The translations under genes were made by a program, and so were the position numbers. A DNA stretch of 64,000 bases from assembly GCF_001509475.1 (NCBI RefSeq), contig NZ_LLZG01000288.1, positions 9,781 through 73,780 on the forward strand, given 5' to 3'. Shown here piece by piece: positions 30,691-39,597 of the stretch (within the stretch, counting starts at the first letter, position 1; each line of letters starts with the position of its first letter). The notes under the pieces were generated by a model, which saw only the letters and a list, made by a program, of their open reading frames with translations, was not told the origin of the DNA and did no database searches. This DNA comes from Streptomyces regalis (lineage in GTDB: Bacteria > Actinomycetota > Actinomycetes > Streptomycetales > Streptomycetaceae).

Positions 30691-33351
30691 GTGAGCGAGA
30701 TACCAGCGAAGGCCACGGAGTCCGAGGACCCGTCGGACGGCGCGAGGGCGAAGGCCACGGGAGAGCGGCTTACGGGAGAGCGGCTTTACGACACCCAGGT
30801 CTCCCATGACACACAGGCCTCGGACGAGTTCCGCCCCGGCGACGCCGTCTGGCAGAGCAGTCCGCCCGGCTCGATCTACGACTACATCAAGGTCGCGTCC
30901 TTCTCCATCGGCCCCGACGGCCTCGTCGACCAGTGGAGCCTGCGCGCCGAGCAGCTCTTCGGCATCCCCGCCGAGCGTGCCGTCGGCATGGACCCCATAG
31001 CGGCGTTCATCGACCCGGACCTGCGCGAGCAGGGCCAGCGCAAGATGGCCGAGATCCTCGACGGGCGGGAGTGGACCGGCGTGGTCCCCTTCCGGGCGCC
31101 GGACGGCTCCGACGGAGAGCGCGGCAAGGACGGTCTCGCCGAGGTGTACGTCATGCCGACGCGGACGGAGGACGCCGAGAAGGCCGCCGTGTGCATCGTC
31201 GTCGACGTCCGCACCCTCCGCCGCATCGAGACCGACCTGGCCGCCTCGCAGTCGATTTTCGGTCAATCTCCGTTCGGCTTCGTGCTGATCGACCCCGAAC
31301 TGAAGGTCCGCCGCGTCAATCACCGGTTCGCCTCCCTCTTCGGCGGCACACCGGACGACCACCGCGGTCGCGGCGTCCACGACTATCTGCCCCGCCCCGA
31401 GGCCGAACGGGTCGCGGCCACCCTGCGCCGCGTCCTGGAGAGTGGCAACTCCATCACGGACATGCACGTCACGGGCTTTCTGCCCGGCTCCGACGAGCGC
31501 CGTCACTGGTCCATCAACCTCTACCGGGTGCACAGCGGCAGCGGCCGCCCCATCGGCATCGCGTGGCTCGGAATCGACATCACCGCCCGTCGCGCCGCCG
31601 CCCGGGAGGCCGCCGCCGCCCGGCGCAATCTCGCCCTGCTGAACGAGGCCGGTGCCCGCATCGGCAACTCCCTCGACCTGGAGACCACGGCCCGCGAACT
31701 CCTCGACGTCGTCGTCCCCGGCTTCTGCGACCTGGCCACGGTCGACCTCTACCAGGGCCTGCTGGCCGGCGACGAGACGCCGCCCGGCCTCGCCGACGGC
31801 AGCGCGGAACTGCGCCGCGTCGCCTTCGCCAGCGCCGTCTCCGACGCGCCCTTCGTCGGCGGCGGTGCCGCCGTCGCGGTCGGCGCCGTGCACCACTACC
31901 CCTTCAACTCGCCCTGCGCGGACGCCCTGCGCACCGCCCGGCCGCAGCACGTGCCCGGCGAGGAGGGCGGCCTCGTCCAGTCCACGCTCGCCGTGCCGAT
32001 GGTCGCCCACGACACGGTCGTGGGACTGGCGCAGTTCGCCCGTACGAAGGGCAGCGAGCCGTTCGGCGACCGGGACCGCGAGCTGGCGGTCGAACTCGCC
32101 GCACGTGCCGCGGTCTGCATCGACAACGCCCGCCTGTACCGGCGCGAGCACGAGCGCGCGCTGATACTGCAACGGTCCCTGCTCCCGCCGGGGGACCCGG
32201 TCGCGTCCGGCCTGGACATCGCGTGCCGCTATCTGCCGGGCAACTCCTCCTCCGACCGGCCCAGCGAGGTGGGCGGCGACTGGTTCGACGTCATCGAACT
32301 CCCCGGCCACCGGACGGCGTTGGTCGTCGGGGACGTCATGGGCCGTGGCCTGCGTGCGGCCGTGGCGATGGGCGAACTCCGTTCGGCCGTACGAACGCTG
32401 GCGTTGCTGGACCTCGAACCGGCCGAGGTCCTCTCGGCGTTGGACGAGATCGCGCGCGGCCTGGGCGCGCCCGGGGGCGTCCAGCAGGCCACGCGTGCGG
32501 CCCGCCGGCCCCGTGAGGCGGATCTGTCCGAGGTGTACCTGGCGACGTGCGTGTACGCGGTCTACGACTCCGTCACCCGCCGCTGCACCTTCGCCAACGC
32601 CGGGCATCTGCCGCCGGTCCTCGTCGAACCCGGTGAGGCGGCGCTGATGCTGGACGTGCCGCCGGGGATGCCGCTGGGCGTGGGGGGAGAGCCGTTCGAG
32701 GAGGTGGAGGTCGAGCTGCCGGAGGGTGCGCTGCTGGCGCTCTACACGGATGGACTGGTCGAGTCCCGCGACCACCCGCTGGACGAGGGGCTGCAGGCCT
32801 TCGTGGGCGCGCTCACTGATCCCACCCGGCCCTTGGAGGACGTCTGCGACCACGTCCTCAACACCCTCGACAGCCACCACGGCGAGGACGACATCGCGCT
32901 GTTGATGGCCCGCGTCCAGGGGCTGCCCGCGGAGTCGGTCGGGGACTGGACGCTGCCGCGCGAGCCGCGCAGTGTGGGGCGGGCCCGGGAGTACGCCCGC
33001 GGGCAGCTGCTGTCGTGGGACCTGGAGCCGCTGGTCGACACGACGGAGCTGCTGGTGAGTGAGCTGGTCACCAACGCCCTTCGCTACGGCGAGGGCGAGA
33101 TCAGACTGAGGCTGCTGCTGGACCGCACGCTGGTGTGCGAGGTCTGGGACTCCGGGCTGGTCCAACCACGCCGGCGGCGTGCCCGTGACACGGACGAGGG
33201 GGGCCGGGGGCTGCAACTCGTCGGTCTGCTCAGTGCGGCGTGGGGCTCGCGACGTACGCCGCGTGGGAAGACGGTGTGGTTCGAACTGCCGTTGCCGGAC
33301 GGGGAGAACGGGCTCACGGATCCGGCGGAGGCGTTGCTGAGCCTGTTCTGA
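30691..33351 (+). CDS. PAS-GAF-SpoIIE phosphatase with C-terminal HATPase domain
   Basis: An 886-residue cytoplasmic signalling protein. The order is PAS 1 (about 60-175), PAS 2 (about 185-305; SIFGQSPFGFVLIDPELKVR), GAF (about 325-495), PP2C/SpoIIE phosphatase (about 505-745; SEVGGDWFDVIELPGHRTAL, VVGDVMGRG, ALYTDGLVES) and GHKL ATPase (about 755-875; ELVTNALRYG, EVWDSGLVQP). It could both dephosphorylate an anti-anti-sigma factor and phosphorylate one. The GTG at 30691 has GGAGGGG nine bases upstream; an open frame upstream is ignored. The 286-nt gap before it shows no gene. Confidence 0.92.
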   Translation: MSEIPAKATESEDPSDGARAKATGERLTGERLYDTQVSHDTQASDEFRPGDAVWQSSPPGSIYDYIKVASFSIGPDGLVDQWSLRAEQLFGIPAERAVGMDPIAAFIDPDLREQGQRKMAEILDGREWTGVVPFRAPDGSDGERGKDGLAEVYVMPTRTEDAEKAAVCIVVDVRTLRRIETDLAASQSIFGQSPFGFVLIDPELKVRRVNHRFASLFGGTPDDHRGRGVHDYLPRPEAERVAATLRRVLESGNSITDMHVTGFLPGSDERRHWSINLYRVHSGSGRPIGIAWLGIDITARRAAAREAAAARRNLALLNEAGARIGNSLDLETTARELLDVVVPGFCDLATVDLYQGLLAGDETPPGLADGSAELRRVAFASAVSDAPFVGGGAAVAVGAVHHYPFNSPCADALRTARPQHVPGEEGGLVQSTLAVPMVAHDTVVGLAQFARTKGSEPFGDRDRELAVELAARAAVCIDNARLYRREHERALILQRSLLPPGDPVASGLDIACRYLPGNSSSDRPSEVGGDWFDVIELPGHRTALVVGDVMGRGLRAAVAMGELRSAVRTLALLDLEPAEVLSALDEIARGLGAPGGVQQATRAARRPREADLSEVYLATCVYAVYDSVTRRCTFANAGHLPPVLVEPGEAALMLDVPPGMPLGVGGEPFEEVEVELPEGALLALYTDGLVESRDHPLDEGLQAFVGALTDPTRPLEDVCDHVLNTLDSHHGEDDIALLMARVQGLPAESVGDWTLPREPRSVGRAREYARGQLLSWDLEPLVDTTELLVSELVTNALRYGEGEIRLRLLLDRTLVCEVWDSGLVQPRRRRARDTDEGGRGLQLVGLLSAAWGSRRTPRGKTVWFELPLPDGENGLTDPAEALLSLF

Positions 33352-33384
33352 GCGGGCCGGGAGGGTCCTCGCCCCCGCCGCCCC

Positions 33385-33500
33385 TACCCGTCCCATCCTG
33401 AAGGGGCTCCGCCCCTTCGACCCCGCCAGGGGGCTGCCGCCCCCTGGACCCCTGCTTCGGCCCTGAACGGGCCTCGTCCTCAAACGCCGGACGGGCTGAA
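33385..33500. repeat. Streptomyces-type dispersed intergenic repeat with stacked hairpins
   Basis: The 214-nt gap after the phosphatase gene contains three adjacent inverted repeats: gaaggggc-tcc-gccccttc (33400-33418), ccaggggg-N6-ccccctgg (33426-33447) and ggccc-tgaac-gggcc (33459-33473), followed by cctcaaacgccggacgggct. I recognise this combination from many Streptomyces intergenic regions. It probably acts as a terminator. Confidence 0.65.
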
Positions 33501-33565
33501 TTATGCGGACCGGCGCTGAGAAGCGAAGGCCCCAGCGGGTGGGTGGGGGTTAGGGATGAGTGGGC

Positions 33566-35221
33566 TCACGCGCCAGGCCCGCCTCCTCGCCGATCCCGTG
33601 TGCGAGGCCCGCCGAAGCTTGCCGGAGCCCCGCCCAGCAGGACGCCGCCGAGGACCGCTCCGGCGAGCCCGCCGGCGTCCTCGCCGGGGCCGTCCATGGG
33701 GTGGCCGTGCATGCGTACGTCCTGGTCGGCCAGGTCGCGGGCCTGCTGGGCCAGGGTGTCGGCCGTGAGGAGGTCGGCGAGCTCCCGACGTGGGTCCCGG
33801 CCGGACGCCGGGGCCGTGAGCAGGCGCCGGGCCTCCGCCAGGCGGGTGCGGGCCTCGCTGCCCACCGCAGCCCGGTGCGCCGCGATCACGTCGTCCGCAT
33901 CGGCGACTGCACTGCGCGCGCACACCAGCGCGGCGGCCGGAAGTACGCCGGCCCGCCCCGCGACGACCGGCCCGACGGCCCGCACGATCCGCCGCAGCAG
34001 GTCGAGGGGGTCGTACGGCCGGGTGGTCAGCTCTTCTCGTACGGCGGCCAGGACGAAGTCGGCATGGGTGACGCGGGCGCGCAGCTCACCGGGAGGGATG
34101 TCTGCGTGCGCGGCTCCGAGCCCTGCCCGGGACTCCCGCGCCCCGGCGATCTCCACCTCCGCGCCCGTCAGCGTGGCCGGAACCATCGCCGCGGCCGTCG
34201 CGAGCTCCCCGGCGAGCCGGTCGATGCCGTCGATGAAGACGGCGGCCTGGGCGATGGCGCCCTCGGCGGACCGCAAATGGCCCGCGGCCCGCCCGTTCTC
34301 GCCCGAGTCGGCGCTCTGGCGGGCTTGGTTGAGGCGGGTCGTGGCGAACACCAGCCGGTCCTTGGCCTGCTCGACGTGGCCCACGACGGCGGCGACGGCC
34401 GAGTGAGCGTACCGCTCAGCGAGGCCGCGGACAGCCGCGTCGGCACCGCCGGTACGCCCGGCCAGCGCCCGGAACCGGGCCTCCGCGACGGCCAACGCCT
34501 CGCCCAGCCCTCCGCCCAGGCCCGCCTCCAGCCCGCGCACCTGGTCGAACGCAGCGGCCTGCGCATCCAGCAACCGCCCCGTCTCCTCCGCCCGCCCGAC
34601 GATCCCCGCCAGCACATGCCGCCGAGCCGCGTCCTCCACCGGAACCCCGCCCTCGTACTGCCACCGCATCCGAAACGCGACCGCCAGCTCGGCCTCGGCG
34701 TCCCGCAGAACCCGTACGAAAGGCTCGATGTCCGCCTCCTTGAGCGAGGCGTCAGGGCGGCGGACGCCGGCGACCCCCACCCGGCCCTCGACACACCCGA
34801 ACTCCTCCCGACTGACCCGCACCCAGTCGTCGGCCTCGACCAGCACGGCCCGCGCCCGCTCATCGAGTTCCCCGCCCGCCGGCTCCGCGACCTGGACCGG
34901 CGCCCCACCCGGCGTCGTCCGCCCTCGCACCCGCCGCCTCCGCCGCAGGAACCCGTACCCCGCGAGCACCACCACCGTGACCACGGCCAGCATCGGCATC
35001 ACCAGATCGGCGGCGGACGTCTCCCCGACCTCCCCCTGAGCCACCGCACCGGCAACGGGCCGCTCCGCACCGCCCGCAACAGGCCCTGCGCCCGCCATCG
35101 TCATCCCGGGCAACACCAGCCACGCCACCCCGACCAGCCCACCCACCAGGGCATGCACGACCCGCACCGATATGTGCGAGGCCCCACGCCGCGGCCGGCC
35201 CCGGATCAAGGATGACGTCAC
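33566..35221 (-). CDS. Membrane-anchored coiled-coil protein related to TPM-domain proteins, lacking the TPM domain
   Basis: A 551-residue protein. A signal-like segment (about 19-45, VRVVHALVGGLVGVAWLVLP) is followed by a membrane helix (about 73-92, LVMPMLAVVTVVVLAGYGFL) and a long alpha-helical cytoplasmic region. The helical part (VVGHVEQAKDRLVFATTRLN, AEGAIAQAAVFIDGIDRL) resembles the C-terminal half of actinobacterial TPM-domain proteins of about 680 residues. The TPM domain expected between the two membrane segments is absent. The C-terminus is glycine-rich. The function is unknown. The start at 35221 is the first ATG; a GTG near residue 19 is possible. Confidence 0.72.
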   Translation of the reverse strand: MTSSLIRGRPRRGASHISVRVVHALVGGLVGVAWLVLPGMTMAGAGPVAGGAERPVAGAVAQGEVGETSAADLVMPMLAVVTVVVLAGYGFLRRRRRVRGRTTPGGAPVQVAEPAGGELDERARAVLVEADDWVRVSREEFGCVEGRVGVAGVRRPDASLKEADIEPFVRVLRDAEAELAVAFRMRWQYEGGVPVEDAARRHVLAGIVGRAEETGRLLDAQAAAFDQVRGLEAGLGGGLGEALAVAEARFRALAGRTGGADAAVRGLAERYAHSAVAAVVGHVEQAKDRLVFATTRLNQARQSADSGENGRAAGHLRSAEGAIAQAAVFIDGIDRLAGELATAAAMVPATLTGAEVEIAGARESRAGLGAAHADIPPGELRARVTHADFVLAAVREELTTRPYDPLDLLRRIVRAVGPVVAGRAGVLPAAALVCARSAVADADDVIAAHRAAVGSEARTRLAEARRLLTAPASGRDPRRELADLLTADTLAQQARDLADQDVRMHGHPMDGPGEDAGGLAGAVLGGVLLGGAPASFGGPRTRDRRGGGPGA

Positions 35222-35314
35222 ATTTCGGAGCGTATGGGCAGGAATGTGGCAGCGCGACCGGGGTGGGTCGGCGCCTTTACGGAATCCATTACGGAATCCA
35301 TGCGCGGCATGGTG

Positions 35315-36085
35315 CTACGAAGACCGCCTCCTGATCTTCGACCCCAGCCACACCAACGGGTCGTACTTGCGGTCGACGGCCCGTTCCTTCAGAGGGATCA
35401 GCGCATTGTCCGTGATCTTGATGCCCTCGGGGCAGACCTCCGTGCAGCACTTGGTGATGTTGCAGTAGCCGAGACCGTGTTCGTCCTGGGCGGTCTTCTT
35501 GCGGTCCAAGCCGGTCTCGCTCGCCGCGTCCAGCGGGTGCATGTCCAGCTCCGCGACGCGCATCAGGAAGCGCGGGCCCGCGAACGCCGGTTTGTTCTCC
35601 TCGTGGTCGCGGACGACATGGCAGGTGTCCTGGCACAGGAAGCACTCGATGCACTTGCGGAACTCCTGCGAGCGGTCCACGTCCTCCTGCATCATGCGGT
35701 ACTCACCGGGGGCCAGGCCCTCCGGCGGTACGAAGGACGGGACCTCGCGCGCCTTGGTGTAGTTGAAGCCGACGTCCGTGACCAGGTCCCGTACGACGGG
35801 GAAGGCGCGCAGCGGCGTGACGGTGATCGTCTCCTCCCGGGTGAAGACGGACATCCGCGTCATGCACATCAGCCTCGGGCGCCCGTTGATCTCGGCGGAA
35901 CACGAACCGCACTTGCCCGCCTTGCAGTTCCAGCGGACGGCCAGGTCGGGGGCCTGGGTGGCCTGGAGGCGGTGGATGATGTCCAGGACCACCTCGCCGT
36001 CGTTCACCTCGACCTTGAAGTCCTCCAGGCCGCCGCCCTGCACATCGCCCCGCCACACCTTGAAGCGGGCCTCGTAGCTGCTCAC
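35315..36085 (-). CDS. sdhB: Succinate dehydrogenase/fumarate reductase iron-sulfur subunit
   Basis: A 256-residue Fe-S subunit carrying electrons between flavin and quinone site. The [2Fe-2S] ligands are in NCKAGKCGSCSAEINGRPRL followed by MC (about 54-75). The other clusters are bound by CIECFLCQDTC (about 144-154) and CCTEVCPEG (about 215-223). The start is GTG at 36085, overlapping the flavoprotein stop (GTGA). It is the last gene of the minus-strand operon anchor-flavoprotein-Fe-S. This resembles the second, actinobacterial non-classical Sdh/Frd set rather than sdhCDAB. Confidence 0.92.
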   Translation of the reverse strand: MSSYEARFKVWRGDVQGGGLEDFKVEVNDGEVVLDIIHRLQATQAPDLAVRWNCKAGKCGSCSAEINGRPRLMCMTRMSVFTREETITVTPLRAFPVVRDLVTDVGFNYTKAREVPSFVPPEGLAPGEYRMMQEDVDRSQEFRKCIECFLCQDTCHVVRDHEENKPAFAGPRFLMRVAELDMHPLDAASETGLDRKKTAQDEHGLGYCNITKCCTEVCPEGIKITDNALIPLKERAVDRKYDPLVWLGSKIRRRSS

Positions 36086-38049
36086 TGGTAGAGCTCCTCT
36101 TCGGCGAGGTACTTGACCAGCTCCTCCTTGTCGAAGAGAGCGAGCAGGTCGGGGCGGACGGGGTCGGTGGTCTCGCGCAGCAGGGTGATCTGGCCGTGTT
36201 CCGGGTCCGTGGCCGCCAGACCGCCCGTCGGGTCGGCGAGCCGGCACAGCAGATTGATGTTGCGCCACTTGCGGTCCATCGTCGGATGGTCCTCGCGGGT
36301 GTGGCCGCCCCGCGACTCCGTGCGCTCCAGCGCCGCCCGCGCCACGCACTCGCTGACCAGCAGCATGTTGCGCAGGTCGAGTGCGAGGTGCCAGCCCGGG
36401 TTGAACTGGCGGTGGCCTTCGACTCCGGCCCGGCGGGCACGTACGCGCAGATCCGCCAGCTTCTCGAGCGCCTGCTCCATCTCGCCTGCGCGGCGGATGA
36501 TGCCGACGAGGTCGTTCATGGTCTGCTGGAGTTCCTGGTGGAGGGTGTACGGGTTCTCCGGCGGACGCCCGTCGTCCACACCCCCGGCCGGACCCTCGGC
36601 CGAGAAGGGGCGCAGCGCCTCCGCGGCGGCCGTGTCGATCTGCAGGTCGCTGACCTCGGGGCGTTCGAAGGCCCGCGCGGCCGCGTACTCGGCGGCGTGC
36701 CAGCCCGCCCGGCGGCCGAAGACCAGGAGGTCGGAGAGCGAGTTGCCGCCCAGCCGGTTCGAGCCGTGCATACCGCCGGCCACCTCACCGGCCGCGTACA
36801 GGCCGGGCACCCCGCGCGCGGCCGCCGTGTCCGACTCGACCGCGATGCCGCCCATGACGTAGTGGCAGGTCGGCCCGACCTCCATCGCCTCCGCCGTGAT
36901 GTCCACGTCCGCCAGCTCCTTGAACTGGTGGTACATGGACGGAAGGCGACGGCGGATGACCTCCGCCGGCATACGGGTGGACACGTCCAGGAAGACCCCG
37001 CCGTGCGGGGAGCCCCGCCCCGCCTTCACCTCGGCGTTGATCGCCCGCGCCACCTCGTCACGAGGGAGCAGCTCCGGAGGCCGCCGGTTGTTGTCCGGGT
37101 CCTCGTACCAGCGGTCGCCCTCCTCCTCCGACTGGGCGTACTTCTCCTTGAAGACGTCGGGGATGTAGTCGAACATGAACCGCTTGCCCTCGGAGTTGCG
37201 CAGCACCCCTCCGTCGCCGCGCACCGACTCCGTGACCAGGATGCCCTTCACCGACGGCGGCCAGACCATGCCCGTCGGATGGAACTGCACGAACTCCATG
37301 TTCAGCAGCGGCGCACCGGCCAGCAGCGCCAGCGCGTGGCCGTCGCCCGTGTACTCCCACGAGTTCGACGTCACCTTGAAGGACTTGCCGATGCCGCCCG
37401 TCGCGATGACGACCGAGGGGGCCTCCAGCACGAAGAAACGGCCCGTCTCGCGCTCGTACGCGAAGACCCCGGAGACCCGGCTGCCGCCCGCGGCGGAGCC
37501 GCTGTCAGACGCAGTGAGGATCCTCGTGACCGTGCACTCCTGGAAGATCTTCAGGCGGGACTCGTAGTCGCCGGTCTCCTTCTTGTCCTGCTGCTGCAGC
37601 GAGACGATCTTCTGCTGGAGCGTGCGGATCAGCTCCAGGCCGGTGCGGTCGCCGACGTGTGCGAGGCGCGGGTACTCGTGGCCGCCGAAGTTGCGCTGGG
37701 AGATACGGCCGTCCTTCGTACGGTCGAAGAGCGCCCCCCAGGTCTCCAGCTCCCACACCCGCTCCGGCGCCTCCCGCGCGTGCAGCTCGGCCATCCGCCA
37801 CTGGTTGAGGAACTTGCCGCCGCGCATGGTGTCGCGGAAGTGGACCTGCCAGTTGTCGTGCTCGTTGGCGTTGGCCATGGCCGCCGCGATGCCGCCCTCG
37901 GCCATCACCGTGTGCGCCTTGCCGAACAGCGACTTGCAGATCACGGCCGTACGGGCGCCCCGCTCGCGTGCCTCGATCGCCGCACGCAGGCCCGCGCCCC
38001 CGGCGCCGACCACGACGACGTCCCACTCCTGCCGTTCGACCACGGACAT
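36082..38049 (-). CDS. sdhA: Succinate dehydrogenase/fumarate reductase flavoprotein subunit
   Basis: A 655-residue flavoprotein that interconverts succinate and fumarate. The FAD dinucleotide motif VVVVGAGGAGLRAAIEARER is near residue 11-30, the covalent-FAD histidine segment is GKAHTVMAEGGIAA (about 43-56), and substrate-site histidine/arginine regions lie around residues 240-400. I chose the ATG at 38049 (MSVVERQEWDVV) with GGGGA upstream; a GTG at 38064 would add five residues. It is 22 nt from the membrane subunit stop and overlaps the Fe-S gene by 4 nt. Confidence 0.92.
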   Translation of the reverse strand: MSVVERQEWDVVVVGAGGAGLRAAIEARERGARTAVICKSLFGKAHTVMAEGGIAAAMANANEHDNWQVHFRDTMRGGKFLNQWRMAELHAREAPERVWELETWGALFDRTKDGRISQRNFGGHEYPRLAHVGDRTGLELIRTLQQKIVSLQQQDKKETGDYESRLKIFQECTVTRILTASDSGSAAGGSRVSGVFAYERETGRFFVLEAPSVVIATGGIGKSFKVTSNSWEYTGDGHALALLAGAPLLNMEFVQFHPTGMVWPPSVKGILVTESVRGDGGVLRNSEGKRFMFDYIPDVFKEKYAQSEEEGDRWYEDPDNNRRPPELLPRDEVARAINAEVKAGRGSPHGGVFLDVSTRMPAEVIRRRLPSMYHQFKELADVDITAEAMEVGPTCHYVMGGIAVESDTAAARGVPGLYAAGEVAGGMHGSNRLGGNSLSDLLVFGRRAGWHAAEYAAARAFERPEVSDLQIDTAAAEALRPFSAEGPAGGVDDGRPPENPYTLHQELQQTMNDLVGIIRRAGEMEQALEKLADLRVRARRAGVEGHRQFNPGWHLALDLRNMLLVSECVARAALERTESRGGHTREDHPTMDRKWRNINLLCRLADPTGGLAATDPEHGQITLLRETTDPVRPDLLALFDKEELVKYLAEEELYQ

Positions 38050-38070
38050 CTGTTCAGTCCCCACTCACGA

Positions 38071-38892
38071 TTAGAAGAAGCGCGGATCGTCGAAGACCCC
38101 GGACGAGATGAGATAGACGTAGAAGTCGGCGAGCGCCACGCTCACCAGCGATGCCCAGGCGAGCAGCATGTGGCGGGCGTTCAGCTTCCCGATCCACTGC
38201 CACATCCGGTAGCGCACCGGGTGTTTGGAGAAGTGCTTGAGCTTGCCGCCGACGATGTGCCGGCAGGAGTGACAGGAGAGGGTGTACGCCCAGATCAGCA
38301 CGATGTTGACGACGAAGACGAGGGTGCCCAGGCCCATGTGGCCCCACTCGTAGTTCTCGTCGCGGAAGGCGAGCACCGTGTCGTACGTCAGGATCCCGGC
38401 GACCGGGATCGCGGCGTAGAAGAAGTACCGGTGGATGTTCTGCAGGATCAGCGGGAAGCGGGTCTCACCGCTGTACTTCTTGTGCGGCTCCGCCACCGCG
38501 CAGGCCGGGGGCGACATCCAGAAGCCGCGGTAGTAGGCCTTGCGGTAGTAGTAGCAGGTCAGGCGGAAGCCGAGCGGGAAGATCAGGATGATGATCGCGG
38601 GGGAGATGCCCCACCAGCTCCCGAACAGGTCCCAGTTCGGCCCGGCGCGCATGGGCTCGCAGTTCTCCGCCAGACAGGGCGAGTAGAACGGGGAGACGTA
38701 CGGCGCCGCGTAGTAGTCCGCGTTGGCGAAGGCCCGCCAGGTCGAGTACACGATGAACGCCAGCAGACCGGCCGCGGTGGCGGCCGGGGCCAGCCACCAG
38801 CGGTCGGTCCGCAGGTGCGGGGCGGTGATCGCGGCGCGCGTACCGGTTCGTACGCCGCCGCTGTTCAGATGAGGTTCCGTACCAGTGGCCAA
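38071..38892 (-). CDS. Membrane anchor subunit of succinate dehydrogenase/fumarate reductase
   Basis: A 273-residue integral membrane protein with about five hydrophobic segments (around 35-52, 95-113, 150-170, 185-205, 240-262). It is the first gene of the sdhAB operon and so is the probable cytochrome b/anchor subunit. Histidines in the membrane region (LQNIHRYFF, WGHMGLG, SCHSCRHIVGG) could ligate haem. The start appears to be TTG at 38892, with GGAG seven bases upstream; no in-frame ATG or GTG is nearby. It looks unlike the short classical SdhC. Confidence 0.82.
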   Translation of the reverse strand: MATGTEPHLNSGGVRTGTRAAITAPHLRTDRWWLAPAATAAGLLAFIVYSTWRAFANADYYAAPYVSPFYSPCLAENCEPMRAGPNWDLFGSWWGISPAIIILIFPLGFRLTCYYYRKAYYRGFWMSPPACAVAEPHKKYSGETRFPLILQNIHRYFFYAAIPVAGILTYDTVLAFRDENYEWGHMGLGTLVFVVNIVLIWAYTLSCHSCRHIVGGKLKHFSKHPVRYRMWQWIGKLNARHMLLAWASLVSVALADFYVYLISSGVFDDPRFF

Positions 38893-38929
38893 TGCATGAC
38901 TCCGGTCGGGTGTGGGTTCTCAGGGGATC

Positions 38930-39220
38930 TCAGGGGGCGTGGCGGTCCCGGGCGCCGAGACCTTCGTCATCCGTGTCGATCCACAGAGAGTCGTCGTACG
39001 GCGTGTCGGGGATGGTGACGAGCTCGGGTTTGCGTTGCGTGGTCGGGCTCGCGGCCGACTCCCGCAGCAGCGCGACGCTCTCGCGCAGATGGTTGGCGTC
39101 GGTGCGGACGCGGCGCATCTCCAGCCCGGCGGTGCCGAGCTGCTTCTCCAGGCGGCCCACGGACCGCGACAGGTCGTCGAGGCAACGCTGGACAGCTGTC
39201 AGGTCGTCTTGCACGGACAT
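38930..39220 (-). CDS. Small coiled-coil protein of unknown function
   Basis: A 96-residue protein. Residues 3-58 form a likely coiled coil (heptads in LTAVQRCLDDLSRSVGRLEK and LGTAGLEMRRVRTDANHLRE); the C-terminus is acidic (SLWIDTDDEG). No signal peptide is present. GGAAGTGAGG lies upstream of the ATG at 39220. It precedes the Sdh anchor gene on the same strand by 37 nt and could be co-transcribed, though no functional link is seen. Confidence 0.7.
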   Translation of the reverse strand: MSVQDDLTAVQRCLDDLSRSVGRLEKQLGTAGLEMRRVRTDANHLRESVALLRESAASPTTQRKPELVTIPDTPYDDSLWIDTDDEGLGARDRHAP

Positions 39221-39597
39221 GACGTGACCTCACTTCCGTGGGCCCTTCGGCCCTGGGTGGCAACGTTCATGCGCCTGCGAGTGTTGCGCGTCACACCTGT
39301 CGCTGTGAAGGGATGTGCAGCGATTGGCGGATTGCATGCCTCCGACGCGCGCCTGCATGCGCTCTGTGTACGCCGGGGGAGCTGAAGGAGTGCGCGGGCG
39401 CGTTGCTCCACCCGCGTGGGAGTGCGTTGCTCCACACGGGTGGCCTTGCGCGCCCTCGCCGCCGTGTCGTCTCCGCCTGGCGAACCCTTTCCCCTTCAGT
39501 GGGGGGCCGTAGATCTGATCAACTCCAAAATACCGCCAAATGTGATCAGAACGCACTTATTGTCACCGGCGGGAGCTGCTCCCCGGAGGTACCAGAG
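39221..39597. other. Divergent intergenic region with a 24-bp-period repeat and candidate promoter
   Basis: These 377 nt separate the coiled-coil gene from the LpqW-like gene and hold no convincing gene. gcgttgctccac occurs at 39400-39411 and again at 39424-39435, each followed by a CCAC-N4-GTGG palindrome. Nearer the lipoprotein gene, ctgatca (39515-39521) and tgatcag (39543-39549) form an inverted repeat just before ACTTATTGT (39556-39564), a possible -10 region. Confidence 0.55.

Noticed and set aside
36196..39018. A 940-codon plus-strand frame opposite the sdhA and anchor genes
   Set aside because: It is antisense to a conserved flavoprotein with intact FAD motifs, and its translation is low-complexity Arg/His/Val.
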